Origin: Candidatus Rariloculus versatilis
Lineage (GTDB): Bacteria > Pseudomonadota > Gammaproteobacteria > Steroidobacterales > Rariloculaceae
NCBI GenBank assembly: GCA_028278665.1
Contig: JAQAJI010000033.1
Span: forward strand, 6,265 to 40,966
Direction of reading: 5' to 3'
Length of the DNA stretch: 34,702 nucleotides
Part shown: positions 1-8,389 of the stretch, one piece after another
How the letters are laid out: each line of letters starts with the position of its first letter
Numbering within the stretch: position 1 is the first letter of the stretch
Translations under genes and position numbers: made by a program
The notes under the pieces: model-generated
What the model saw: the letters and a program-made list of their open reading frames with translations, nothing else
Told to the model about the DNA's origin: nothing
Databases searched by the model: none

Positions 1-2
1 GG

Positions 3-3000
3 TCGGGCGATGCGTTCAAGCACGGCAATTCGGCCGGCACGTCCGCGCACGGCGGCGTTCTCGTCGCCGTGGGTGACGACCACACCTGCAAGTCCTCGTC
101 GCTGGCGCACCAGAGCGAATACGCCTTCATCGACGCGATGATGCCGTTGCTCAATCCGGCCGATGTGCAGGAACTGCTCGACTACGGCCTCTTCGGATTC
201 GCGCTGTCGCGATTCAGCGGCTGCTGGGTCGGACTGAAGGTGATCCAGGAAACCGCCGACGCGACCCAGACCGTCTCGAGCGACCCCGACGCACTTCGGA
301 TCGTCCGACCCGAATTCGAGATGCCGCCCGGCGGGCTCAATATTCGCTGGCCCGATCCCCCGAACGATCAGGAATACCGGCTGCAGCGCCACAAGCTCCA
401 TGCGGCGCTCGCGTTCGCTCGCGCCAACGCGCTCAATCACGTCGCGATCGCTTCGAACTCCCGCAATCTCGGTATCGTGACCACGGGCAAGGCGCATCTC
501 GATGTGCTGCAGGCACTGGAGGACCTCGGCATCAGCCGCCGTCGCGCTGCGGAAATCGGCATCAATATCTTCAAGGTCGGAATGAGCTGGCCGCTCGAAC
601 CGGACGGCATCCGGGAGTTCGCCGAGGGGCTCGACGAGATCATCGTCGTGGAGGAAAAGCGCGGCGTCATCGAAAACCAGCTCAAGGAACAGCTCTATAA
701 CTGGCAGGCGAAGCTTCGCCCGCTGATCATCGGCAAGCACGACGAGCACGGCGAATGGATTTTACCGTCGGCGGGCGAGCTCACCCCTGCGCGGATTGCC
801 CGCGTACTCGCTCGCCGGATGCAGCGGTTCTACTCGAGCCCCGATGTCGACCGGCGCGTTCGCTTCCTCGAGGAGCAGGAGCGCAATCTCGCCCTCATCG
901 ACGGCAGCGACGTGCGAAGGATGCCGCACTTCTGCTCCGGCTGCCCGCACAACACCTCCACCCGCGTCCCTGAAGGCAGTCGCGCGGTCGGCGGAATCGG
1001 CTGTCACTTCATGGCCGCCTGGATGGACCGGGACAACGTCACGTATTCGCAGATGGGCGGTGAGGGCGCGACCTGGATCGGCCAGGCGCCGTACACCGAG
1101 ACGAAACACGTGTTCCAGAACCTCGGCGACGGAACCTACGCGCACTCGGGCATCCTGGCGATCCGCGCCGCCGTCGCGGCAGACGTCAACATCACCTACA
1201 AGATCCTTTTCAACGACGCCGTTGCAATGACGGGCGGACAACCCGTTGAAGGCAATCTCACCGTCGCGCGCGTCGCGCATCAACTGGCCGCCGAAGGCGT
1301 CGAACCGATCGTCGTGGTCAGCGACGAACCCGACAGCCATGGCCGCCACTCGGGGCTCCCGGAAGGCGTCGCCGTGCATCACCGCCGCAGGCTCGACACG
1401 CTGCAGCGGGAATTGCGCGAGTGCGAGGGCGTATCGGCGCTGATCTACGATCAGACCTGTGCAGCGGAATTGCGCCGCAAGCGCAAGAAGAAGCTCGTGG
1501 CCGCACCGACCCGGCGCGTCGTGATCAACGAACTGGTCTGCGAGGGCTGCGGCGATTGCAACACGATTTCCAATTGCCTGTCGGTCGCCGCTCTGGAAAC
1601 CGAGTTCGGCCGCAAGCGTACGATCAATCAGTCCGCCTGCAACCAGGATTTCAGTTGCCTTGAAGGATTCTGCCCGAGCTTTGTCACACTCGAAGGCGCC
1701 GCCCATGATCCTGTCAAACCGCTCGCATCCGAAACACTGCCGGATCTCCCCGAACCGGAGACAGCGGAACTCGGTACGGCCTACAACATCCTTATCGCCG
1801 GCATCGGCGGCACCGGCGTCGTAACGGCCAGCGGCCTGATTGCACTTGCGGCCCATCTTGAAGGTCGCGTGGTACTTCAACTTGACCAGACAGGACTCGC
1901 CCAGAAGTTCGGCGCCGTCTTCTCGCACGTCCGGGTTGCGCCAGACCGCGAACGCGTACACGGCATGAGGATTCCGGCCGGCCAGGTGGATCTGCTGCTC
2001 GGTGCGGACCTGATCGTCGCGGCCGAGCACGAGTCGCTGTCGATGCTCTCGCCGGAGCGATCCGCCGTCATCGTCAACACGCACGAAGAGATGCCGCCAC
2101 GCTTCGTTCGGGACCGCGACTTCGCATTTCCAGGCCAGCGCCTGCTTGCGGACCTTCGCAGCCACAGCCGGCCGGACCGGCTGTCGACGCTAGACGCCAC
2201 GCGCCTCGCCTCGGCGCTGCTCGGCGACAACATCGGCGCGAACGTGTTCCTGCTCGGTTTCGCTTTCCAGCGCGGCCTGCTGCCCGTGTCCGGCCAGGCC
2301 CTGTACCGGGCGCTCGAGCTCTACGGGGTCAATGTCGAGCAGAACAAGCGGGCGTTCGACTGGGGCCGGTTCACTGCCGAGAGCCCCGACGAGGTCGAGG
2401 CCATGGCAGGCGGCATCGATGGGCGCCGCGAACAGTCGCGCACCCTCGACGATGTCGTGGCGCGCCGGGAGGCCTTTCTCGAGTCCTACCAGGACAAGCG
2501 CTATGCCGAGCGCTACGCGAGTCGCGTGCGCCGAATCGAGTCGCTCGAGCAACGGCTTCGGCCCGGAAGCTCCGCGCTCGCCGACGCCGTCGCCCGCAGC
2601 TATTTCAAGCTGCTGGCCTACAAGGACGAGTACGAGGTCGCGAGACTGTACACGCAGACGGACTTTCTGGCGGGCCTGCGCAAGGAATTCGGAGAGTCCT
2701 TCCGGTTCCGGTTCCACTTCTCCCCGCCGCTGATCGCCGGCCGCGACCCCGACACCGGAAGACCGAGGAAGTACGCTTTCGGCGGCTGGGCACTTGTGCT
2801 GCTCAAGGTGTTGGCAAGGCTCAAGGGTTTGCGGGGAACCCGGGTCGACATTTTCGGCTGGACCGGCGAACGGCGCCTGGAACGGCGGCTCATTGCCGAC
2901 TACGAAGCGTTGCTCGACAAGTTCGAAGCCGAACTCGATGAGCGCCGCCTCGACCTTGCCGCCGAGCTCGCCGCACTGCCGCAATCCGTGCGCGGCTTCG

Positions 3001-3119
3001 GGCCGATCAAGGCCGCGGCGGTCAAGCGCTTCGAACGCGATCGCGATGCAAGGCTCGTCTGCTGGGACGAGCATCCGGGAGAGCGCGCCGAAAGCCCGCC
3101 ACGGGCAAGCGCCGCATGA
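3..3119 (+). CDS. Indolepyruvate ferredoxin oxidoreductase, fused subunits (5' end outside window)
   Basis: This enzyme oxidatively decarboxylates aryl-pyruvates such as indolepyruvate to acyl-CoA, passing electrons to ferredoxin. The frame is open from base 3, so the start lies upstream. About 1,038 residues are visible, and this fused family usually runs near 1,150-1,200. In order one sees the end of the pyruvate-binding domain; the TPP-binding domain (GGIGCHF near 980-1010, then NDAVAMTGGQP near 1212-1245); a ferredoxin-like cysteine cluster with Cys codons at 1539, 1548 and 1557 and more at about 1635-1672; the gamma domain (GIGGTGVV near 1801-1824 and LDQTGLAQKFGA near 1882-1917); and the C-terminal domain found only in fused proteobacterial forms (about 2400-3100). 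It ends 37 bases before the convergent TraR/DksA gene. The family call is firm, but substrate preference cannot be read from sequence. Confidence 0.93.
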   Translation, partial: SGDAFKHGNSAGTSAHGGVLVAVGDDHTCKSSSLAHQSEYAFIDAMMPLLNPADVQELLDYGLFGFALSRFSGCWVGLKVIQETADATQTVSSDPDALRIVRPEFEMPPGGLNIRWPDPPNDQEYRLQRHKLHAALAFARANALNHVAIASNSRNLGIVTTGKAHLDVLQALEDLGISRRRAAEIGINIFKVGMSWPLEPDGIREFAEGLDEIIVVEEKRGVIENQLKEQLYNWQAKLRPLIIGKHDEHGEWILPSAGELTPARIARVLARRMQRFYSSPDVDRRVRFLEEQERNLALIDGSDVRRMPHFCSGCPHNTSTRVPEGSRAVGGIGCHFMAAWMDRDNVTYSQMGGEGATWIGQAPYTETKHVFQNLGDGTYAHSGILAIRAAVAADVNITYKILFNDAVAMTGGQPVEGNLTVARVAHQLAAEGVEPIVVVSDEPDSHGRHSGLPEGVAVHHRRRLDTLQRELRECEGVSALIYDQTCAAELRRKRKKKLVAAPTRRVVINELVCEGCGDCNTISNCLSVAALETEFGRKRTINQSACNQDFSCLEGFCPSFVTLEGAAHDPVKPLASETLPDLPEPETAELGTAYNILIAGIGGTGVVTASGLIALAAHLEGRVVLQLDQTGLAQKFGAVFSHVRVAPDRERVHGMRIPAGQVDLLLGADLIVAAEHESLSMLSPERSAVIVNTHEEMPPRFVRDRDFAFPGQRLLADLRSHSRPDRLSTLDATRLASALLGDNIGANVFLLGFAFQRGLLPVSGQALYRALELYGVNVEQNKRAFDWGRFTAESPDEVEAMAGGIDGRREQSRTLDDVVARREAFLESYQDKRYAERYASRVRRIESLEQRLRPGSSALADAVARSYFKLLAYKDEYEVARLYTQTDFLAGLRKEFGESFRFRFHFSPPLIAGRDPDTGRPRKYAFGGWALVLLKVLARLKGLRGTRVDIFGWTGERRLERRLIADYEALLDKFEAELDERRLDLAAELAALPQSVRGFGPIKAAAVKRFERDRDARLVCWDEHPGERAESPPRASAA

Positions 3120-3156
3120 GCGGATTTGCAGCCGCGAATTCCTGTGGCGCAGGCTC

Positions 3157-3498
3157 CTAACGTCTGAGGCGTTGCTCCGCGGCAGTCGCGCAGCGTATGC
3201 AGCGGTCGGCGAAGGGATACGCCTCGAGCCGCGCCATCGGGATATCTTCACCGCAATCGGCACAGTTGCCGTACTCGCCGTTCTTGAGCTGATCGAGCGC
3301 CTTGGCGATCCGGGTCAGCTCCGACCGGGCCTCGTTACCGAGCGCGTCCACGACTTCGGCGTTCTCAAGCTCCTGTGCCTGCTCCTGGGAGTCGGCGCTG
3401 CGTCCGGCCGTGAGATTCTTCTTGATGCGCTCAAGGCGAACCGCAACTTCCTTGCGCTTGGCAATCAGCGTTCGCTCTATGTGGGCGTACTGCTCCAT
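3157..3498 (-). CDS. TraR/DksA-family C4 zinc-finger protein
   Basis: This is a 113-residue protein of the TraR/DksA family, whose members bind the RNA polymerase secondary channel. The first ~60 residues are charged and helical. They are followed by the typical segment EVVDALGNEAR, then IAKALDQLKNGEYGNC, and a four-cysteine zinc finger with CADC at 79-82 and CIRC at 100-103. The start chosen is the ATG at 3498-3496, preceded by GGAGA on the minus strand. The frame is open further upstream, but that part has no family features. The coiled-coil tip lacks an obvious DPAD-like acidic pair, so I call it a small paralogue rather than canonical DksA. It is divergent from the glycosyltransferase gene and convergent with the oxidoreductase. 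Confidence 0.85.
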   Translation of the reverse strand: MEQYAHIERTLIAKRKEVAVRLERIKKNLTAGRSADSQEQAQELENAEVVDALGNEARSELTRIAKALDQLKNGEYGNCADCGEDIPMARLEAYPFADRCIRCATAAEQRLRR

Positions 3499-3840
3499 CG
3501 AGATCCCGTCTCCAAACTTCGCCACATGTTCTGCAAACAGGACGCCTGCGGCCCGGCAGCCATTCCCCTGCGGCCGGAACGACGCGACGCGGACGCTGTA
3601 TTTCCCATACGGTGTCCTCGTATCCTGTCGCCCGATCCGAGCATACCGTCTCTTGACGCGCGACCCAAACTCCGGCAGCCCGTGGCAGAATCCCGCGGCG
3701 CGCCGAGACCGGCGAGGCGCCCGCCTGACAAGGCGCGAGGAGCGAGAATATTGAACATATTTAGCAACGCAGCTCAGGCGGGATGCATCGCCGGTCGAAC
3801 GCAGCGGGGCTTCTGCCACGGGCTGCCAGGCAGCACCACC
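3499..3840. other. Divergent intergenic region, 342 bases
   Basis: This stretch separates the start codons of the minus-strand TraR/DksA gene and the plus-strand glycosyltransferase gene, so it should hold promoters for both. I see no convincing small gene. An AT-rich patch around 3746-3762 stands out from the GC-rich surroundings. With CTGACA at 3725-3730 and AATATT at 3747-3752 (16-base spacing), it resembles a weak forward sigma-70 promoter. This reading rests on pattern only. Confidence 0.3.
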
Positions 3841-4938
3841 ATGACCGACCTTCGCGTACTCGTCGTCACCGATCAGGGGGCCCGCCCCGAGACGGGAATG
3901 CTCATCAAGCTGCACGAACCGGGCGTCGGCATCCGGGTCCTGTGTTGGGACGATTGCCCGTACCTGCGCTGGCTCAGCGATGCGGGAGTCCCCTTCGCGC
4001 CCCTGAAGCTCACCGGGAAACGCGACAGGGAGGGCACGCGCGCGATCGCCCGGCATCTGGACGAGTACCGCCCGCAGATCCTTCACCTGCTGCGCAAACA
4101 GCCGATTTTCAATGGCCTGGCCGCCGCAAGGGGGCATCCGGCAAAGGTCGTCCTCTACCGCGGCATCGTCGGCAATGTGAGCGTCCTGAACCCGCTCGAC
4201 TGGATGAGCTTCCTGAACCCGAGGGTCGACCGGATCGTCTGCGTCGCCGAAGCCGTCCGGCAGTCATTTGTGCAACTGGGATTTGCGGGAGTGCGTCTAC
4301 CGCCGGAAAAACTCGTGACGATACACAAGGGGCATGATCTTGACTGGTACCGGGATCCGCCCGCCGATCTTGGCGAATTCAGCATTCCGCCCTCCGCCTT
4401 CGTCGTCAATTGCGTCGCCAACGTGCGGCCTCGCAAGGGACTTCCCCTGTTCATCGATGCCTGTGCCTCGCTGCCCGCCGATCTCGACATGCATTTTCTG
4501 CTGATCGGCCGCGGCATGGATTCGCCGGAACTGCTTCGGCGCATTGCCCTGAGCTCCAGTCCCGACCGCTTCCACGTGCTGGGCTTTCGCAACGACGCCC
4601 CGCGGCTCATGGCCGCGAGCGACGTGAGCGTGCTGCCGAGCCTGCGCCGCGAAGGCCTGCCGCGCTCGATCATCGAGTCGATGAGCTATCGTACGACGCC
4701 GGTCGTGAGCGACGCCGGCGGCAGCCCGGAGCTTGTCGAGCACGGCCGCTCCGGCCTTGTCGTTCCGGCCGGCGATGCCGGCGCGCTCGCCGAGGCACTC
4801 CAGAGCCTGCGGCGCGATCCCGACTGGTGCCGTGAACTCGGTGAGAACGCGCGCCTCAGGATCGCCAGCGACTTCGACGTCGCAATGACGGCGCAGAAGA
4901 CTCTCGCGCTTTACAGCGAACTGGCGTCACAGTCCTGA
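3841..4938 (+). CDS. GT4-family glycosyltransferase
   Basis: This 365-residue glycosyltransferase is of the GT-B fold, family GT4 type, retaining, and transfers a sugar from a nucleotide-sugar donor. The N-terminal Rossmann half begins directly with the strand LRVLVVTD. The C-terminal half opens with VNCVANVRPRKGL, where the GT4 basic residues sit, and continues with LLIGRG and VSVLPS. The hallmark EX7E motif has Glu271 and Glu279 (EGLPRSIIE), followed by DAGGSPELV and GLVVPAGD. The ATG at 3841 is chosen because the fold starts there. The frame stays open far upstream, but only as an out-of-frame reading of the preceding genes. There is no signal peptide and no neighbouring polysaccharide cluster, so the acceptor is unknown. 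Confidence 0.88.
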   Translation: MTDLRVLVVTDQGARPETGMLIKLHEPGVGIRVLCWDDCPYLRWLSDAGVPFAPLKLTGKRDREGTRAIARHLDEYRPQILHLLRKQPIFNGLAAARGHPAKVVLYRGIVGNVSVLNPLDWMSFLNPRVDRIVCVAEAVRQSFVQLGFAGVRLPPEKLVTIHKGHDLDWYRDPPADLGEFSIPPSAFVVNCVANVRPRKGLPLFIDACASLPADLDMHFLLIGRGMDSPELLRRIALSSSPDRFHVLGFRNDAPRLMAASDVSVLPSLRREGLPRSIIESMSYRTTPVVSDAGGSPELVEHGRSGLVVPAGDAGALAEALQSLRRDPDWCRELGENARLRIASDFDVAMTAQKTLALYSELASQS

Positions 4939-5032
4939 CCGCCCTGGCGGGAACCACGCCGGGCTGACCTCATCCATGTCACGGCGCCTTGAACCGCGGC
5001 CGCCGATCAAGGCTGGCGGGACGATCGGATGG

Positions 5033-5038
5033 TATAGT
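5033..5038 (+). promoter_or_regulatory. Possible -10 box ahead of phosphatase gene
   Basis: TATAGT matches the sigma-70 -10 consensus at five of six bases and lies 76 bases before the ATG at 5115. I found no good -35 hexamer at 16-18 bases, so this is a weak call. The 176-base gap between the glycosyltransferase and the phosphatase holds nothing else recognisable. Confidence 0.3.
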
Positions 5039-5114
5039 CCACGGTCCGAACAACGGGCCCGAACGGTCCCCGCACTCCCTTTTCGATACACGATACACGC
5101 CGAGGTACCGAACC

Positions 5115-5651
5115 ATGAAACGATTGCTGGCCATCGCCCTGATCTACGGCGCCTACGCCGCAACGGCATTCGCACAAAGCGAAGTCGTACGCGAGGACGT
5201 CGAGGGCATCGTCAATTTCGCCCGGATCGAGACCACCGTCGCCTGCGCGGGCGCCATCACGCCCGACTCGGTCGAGAAAATTCGCGACATGGGCTTCCGC
5301 AGCATCATCAACCTGCGCCGAGCGTCCGAAGAAGGCGCGAACATCGAGGCCGAATCCGCGGCCGCGGACGCTGCCGGGATCAAGTTTGTCCACCTGCCTT
5401 TCGGCGGCCCCGAACTCGATCCGGGCGTGGCGGACCAGTTTCTCGAAACGATTACCGAAACCGATACGTCGCCTGCGTTCATTCATTGCGCCGGGGGCGG
5501 GCGTGCAGCCACGATGTGGTTCATCAAGCGCGTGATCGTGGATGAGTGGGACATCGACACCGCGCTCGGGGAAGCCACCGCGCTTGGCATGAACCCGGAG
5601 AGTCCCACGAGAGCATTCGCTCTGGAGTACATCGCCGCTCACGCAGGCTAG
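5115..5651 (+). CDS. Secreted dual-specificity-like phosphatase family protein
   Basis: This is a 178-residue exported protein. The first ~21 residues (MKRLLAIALIYGAYAATAFA) form a classical Sec signal peptide, so the enzyme should act in the periplasm. The mature part has the layout of the small bacterial tyrosine-phosphatase-like family related to beta-lactamase hydrolase-like proteins. It shows GFRSIINLR, VHLPFGGPELD and the active-site loop HCAGGGRA, with Cys125 and Arg130. That is CX4R spacing, as in the rhodanese-like branch of this family, not the CX5R of classical tyrosine phosphatases. The start is set by the signal peptide and the GAGG upstream. It sits 19 bases before cobT. A role in B12 metabolism is not implied by the sequence, and the substrate is unknown. 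Confidence 0.78.
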   Translation: MKRLLAIALIYGAYAATAFAQSEVVREDVEGIVNFARIETTVACAGAITPDSVEKIRDMGFRSIINLRRASEEGANIEAESAAADAAGIKFVHLPFGGPELDPGVADQFLETITETDTSPAFIHCAGGGRAATMWFIKRVIVDEWDIDTALGEATALGMNPESPTRAFALEYIAAHAG

Positions 5652-5670
5652 GAGCCTGCCTGAACCGATT

Positions 5671-6699
5671 GTGGCCGCGGCAGACAAGGCGGATGCCGCG
5701 GCTGCGTTTGCATGCGCCGTCCGCGCTGCGATCGACGCCAAGACCAAGCCGGTCGGCGCCCTCGGCAGGCTCGAAACGCTGGCGGCGCAGATTGCCGAAA
5801 TCCAGCAGACCCTCGAGCCCCTCGCCGAACGGTGCCGGCTGACGGTCTTCGCCGCGGACCACGGTATCGCCGCGGCGGGCGTCTCCGCCTATCCCTCCGA
5901 AGTCACCCGGCAGATGGTGCTGAATTTCCTCGCCGGCGGCGCCGCGGCCAACGTGATCGCCCGGGTGCTCGGCGTCGAGATTACGATCGTCGACGCGGGC
6001 GTCAGTGGCGACGCGATCGAGCACCCGGCTCTCCTCTCCCACCGCATCGCGTCCAGAACGCGCAATGCCGTGAACGAGCCGGCCATGACTGCATCCCAAT
6101 GCGAACAGGCACTGGATGCCGGATGGAAGCTCGGCAACGAACCCGGCCACGAAGTCGCCTGCTTCGGCGAGATGGGCATCGGCAACACTTCATCGGCGAG
6201 CCTCGTCGCGGCGAAGCTGCTCGGTGTGCCTGTCGAAGGGCTCGCCGGCCCAGGCACCGGCCTCGACGATGCCGGACTCGCTCGAAAACGGCGTGTCCTC
6301 GAGTCCGCGGCAGCACGCACGCCGAACGAACTCAAGCCCGTGCAGGCACTCAGCGAATACGGTGGTTTCGAATCGGTGATGCTGGCCGGCGCCATGCTGG
6401 GCGCGGCCGAGGCAGGCAAGCTCGTGCTCGTGGACGGCTTCATCGCGACAGTGTCGGCCCTGGCTGCGGTCCGCATGTCGTCCGGCGTGAAGCGTCACCT
6501 CGTGTTCGCCCATCGCTCGGCCGAACCCGGCCATGGCACAGTGCTGGATGCGCTCGACGTCGATCCGCTGCTCGATCTGGACATGCGCCTCGGCGAAGGC
6601 ACGGGCGCATTGCTGGCCTGGCCGCTGGTCCAGGCCGCTGCGACCATGCTGCGCGACATGGCGAGCTTCGCGTCCGCCGGGGTCAGCGAGCGGACGTGA
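5671..6699 (+). CDS. cobT: Nicotinate-nucleotide-dimethylbenzimidazole phosphoribosyltransferase CobT
   Basis: CobT activates the lower ligand of cobalamin, making alpha-ribazole phosphate from nicotinate mononucleotide and dimethylbenzimidazole. The protein has 342 residues, about the usual family length. Seen are TKPVGALGRLE near the N-terminus (the base-binding region), FAADHGIAAAGVSAYP, EMGIGNTSSAS, GPGTGLDD, and near the C-terminus MRLGEGTGA with Glu309, the position of the catalytic glutamate. The GTG at 5671 is used as start, with AGGAG about 15 bases upstream. It overlaps cobS by four bases (GTGA), so cobT, cobS and cobC form one transcription unit. No riboswitch precedes this unit. 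Confidence 0.96.
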   Translation: MAAADKADAAAAFACAVRAAIDAKTKPVGALGRLETLAAQIAEIQQTLEPLAERCRLTVFAADHGIAAAGVSAYPSEVTRQMVLNFLAGGAAANVIARVLGVEITIVDAGVSGDAIEHPALLSHRIASRTRNAVNEPAMTASQCEQALDAGWKLGNEPGHEVACFGEMGIGNTSSASLVAAKLLGVPVEGLAGPGTGLDDAGLARKRRVLESAAARTPNELKPVQALSEYGGFESVMLAGAMLGAAEAGKLVLVDGFIATVSALAAVRMSSGVKRHLVFAHRSAEPGHGTVLDALDVDPLLDLDMRLGEGTGALLAWPLVQAAATMLRDMASFASAGVSERT

Positions 6700-7469
6700 A
6701 CGGCACCCTCGCCAATGAGTGGCGCGCATTCGCACTCGCGGTGCAGTTTCTCACGCGCGTGCCGATCGATCCGGGCCAGGACTACAGCGAGCGACGTTTC
6801 GCTGCTTCGGTGCGCTACGTTGCACTTGTCGGCTCGCTGATCGGAGCATCTTGCGCCGCGGTATTCTGGTTTCTGCTGTTCTGGTTTCCCGTTCCGGTCG
6901 CGCTCCTCCTTGCCCTGGCGGCAGGGCTCGCCGTTACCGGCGCGTTTCACGAAGACGGGCTGGCAGACACCTTCGACGGCATCGGCGCGTCCGCCGGCGA
7001 CCGGGAGCGCGCGCTTGAAATCATGCGCGACAGCCGCCTCGGCACTTACGGTACGGCAGCGTTGATCATGGCTCTGGCACTGAAGTACGCGGCGCTCCTG
7101 ACGCTGCCGCCAATCGCCATCGGCACCGCACTCATTGCCGGCCACGGCCTCTCGAGGCTCTCGAGCGTCATCGCGATGCAGACAGGCAGTTACGTGCGCG
7201 AGGCCGGCACGGGCACGCCCCTTGCAGGCCGTCTCGGTGCAGTCGGCTGGTGCGTGACCGGGCTCGTCGGTCTGCTGCTCGTGGCGGGTCTCGCGGTATC
7301 GGCGACGCCCGCAACCGCGCTGAGCGGCCTGGCCGGACTCGGCATTGGCCACATGGCGATGCGCCTGTATTACGAGCGCAGGCTCAAGGGCTACACCGGC
7401 GATACGCTCGGAGCGGTACAACAGGCCAGCGAAGCGGGCCTCTATCTCGGACTCGCCGCATGGGCCTGA
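6696..7469 (+). CDS. cobS: Adenosylcobinamide-GDP ribazoletransferase CobS
   Basis: CobS is an inner-membrane enzyme that joins adenosylcobinamide-GDP and alpha-ribazole (phosphate) to form adenosylcobalamin (phosphate). The 257-residue protein opens with EWRAFALAVQFLTRVP, typical of the family. It carries the hallmark acidic motif GAFHEDGLADTFDG at about residues 82-95, then RDSRLGTYG, and has several hydrophobic segments spread over its length, consistent with a polytopic membrane protein. The start is the GTG that overlaps the cobT stop by four bases. The frame is open far upstream only as an arginine-rich shadow of cobT. It overlaps cobC by ten bases. Confidence 0.96.
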   Translation: MNGTLANEWRAFALAVQFLTRVPIDPGQDYSERRFAASVRYVALVGSLIGASCAAVFWFLLFWFPVPVALLLALAAGLAVTGAFHEDGLADTFDGIGASAGDRERALEIMRDSRLGTYGTAALIMALALKYAALLTLPPIAIGTALIAGHGLSRLSSVIAMQTGSYVREAGTGTPLAGRLGAVGWCVTGLVGLLLVAGLAVSATPATALSGLAGLGIGHMAMRLYYERRLKGYTGDTLGAVQQASEAGLYLGLAAWA

Positions 7470-8044
7470 TCCTGATACGACACACGCGTCCGGACGTGCC
7501 GTCGGGCCTGTGCTACGGCTGCACGGACGTCGCCCTTGCCGACAGCTTCGCCGAGGAAGCAGCCAGGGTCCTTGCCGCATTGCCGGAGATTCGCTTCCTG
7601 GTAACGAGTCCGTTGCAGCGCTGCATGGCGCTCGCGCAATACATCGCTGCTGCGAAAGAGCTGCCGCTCGCAGTGGACGAGCGGCTCATGGAAATGGATT
7701 TCGGCGCCTGGCAGGGGCGGCACTGGTCCGATTTGCCGATGTCGGACCTGGATGCCTGGTCAGACGACTTCCTGCATGCACGGCCGCATGGCGGGGAAAG
7801 CGTGGCCATGTTCGTAAGCCGGGTCGGCGACGCACTCGCCGCGTGGTCGTCCCGACAGGAACCCGTTGCCCTCGTCACCCACGCCGGTGTGATCAAGGTC
7901 GCCTGCCAGCCCGAATGCGACCTGCCGAGGGACTTCGATGCATCGGTCGATTTCGGCGGAATTGTGGTGCTTCAGGACGCGAACCGAACGGGCAAGGCGC
8001 GGCGCGAGCGGCGACTTGACGCCCGTTCGCCGATGTCCGGATAA
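7460..8044 (+). CDS. cobC: Alpha-ribazole phosphatase / histidine phosphatase family, CobC
   Basis: This 194-residue member of the histidine phosphatase superfamily begins MGLILIRHTRP, with the phosphohistidine His8 in the RHT signature. Later come EMDFGAWQG, with the acid/base glutamate region, and VTHAGVIK with the second catalytic histidine, His141. In this setting, overlapping cobS and following cobT, it should remove the 5' phosphate from alpha-ribazole phosphate or cobalamin phosphate. The start ATG lies inside the end of cobS. The tail after about residue 170 is basic and not conserved. The stop is only a few bases before the cobalamin riboswitch. Confidence 0.92.
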   Translation: MGLILIRHTRPDVPSGLCYGCTDVALADSFAEEAARVLAALPEIRFLVTSPLQRCMALAQYIAAAKELPLAVDERLMEMDFGAWQGRHWSDLPMSDLDAWSDDFLHARPHGGESVAMFVSRVGDALAAWSSRQEPVALVTHAGVIKVACQPECDLPRDFDASVDFGGIVVLQDANRTGKARRERRLDARSPMSG

Positions 8045-8389
8045 TGCCCGCAGATGGTGCCGTCGTGAGGACGGCAAAAAGGGAACTCGGTGCAAATCCG
8101 AGGCTGTACCCGCAACTGTAAGTCGGGAGTTCGCGGCCCGAAGGCCACTGGAGAAATCTCCGGGAAGGCGGTCAGCGAGCGACGATCGACGAGCCAGGAG
8201 ACCTGCCATCGCGTCGTTCGTTCGTGGGTCGGGCACACTATCCGCGAACGGGAGTGAGCGCCGGGAACCATCCTGACGTCCCTTCTCCCTGGTAACGACA
8301 TGCAACTGGAGCCGCGTCCGGCGGCGCCTGCCGTCGCCGGGCCGGAGTTGTCGTACGGCGCGCCCCCCCTGGGGCGTGGGAGGAGACCG
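8045..8389 (+). other. Leader region between cobC and btuB, 345 bases
   Basis: This gene-free stretch is the 5' leader of btuB. Its first half is the cobalamin riboswitch. The second half (about 8216-8389) should be the expression platform. It contains a possible hairpin with stem GCGCCCC at 8360-8366 and GGGGCGT at 8371-8377 immediately before the strong ribosome-binding site GGGAGGAG at 8378-8385. Structure there could control ribosome access. I saw no terminator-type U-run, so translational control is more likely than transcriptional attenuation. That is inference from pattern. Confidence 0.5.
8050..8214 (+). ncRNA. Cobalamin riboswitch (AdoCbl type)
   Basis: The conserved core of the cobalamin riboswitch is readable: AAAAAGGGAACTCGGTGCAA starting near 8086, then the CCGCAACTGTAA element near 8110-8121, and the B12 box GAGCCAGGAGACCTGCCATC at 8191-8210. 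These appear in the family's fixed order and spacing. Binding of adenosylcobalamin represses the downstream genes in known examples. Here the controlled genes are btuB, btuF, btuC and btuD, so uptake is shut off when the vitamin is plentiful. The element starts about six bases after the cobC stop, so read-through transcripts from cobTSC would also pass through it. Confidence 0.95.

Noticed and set aside
762-2165. 467-codon minus-strand frame inside the indolepyruvate oxidoreductase gene
   Set aside because: It lies wholly opposite a gene with clear TPP and Fe-S motifs and shows no recognisable domain; a shadow caused by GC bias.
3709-3730. 22-base near-repeat (one mismatch) shared with 17535-17556
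   Set aside because: Two copies only, GC-rich, one of them coding for the squalene-synthase C-terminus. A match of this size is possible by chance in a GC-rich window, and no flanking similarity extends it.
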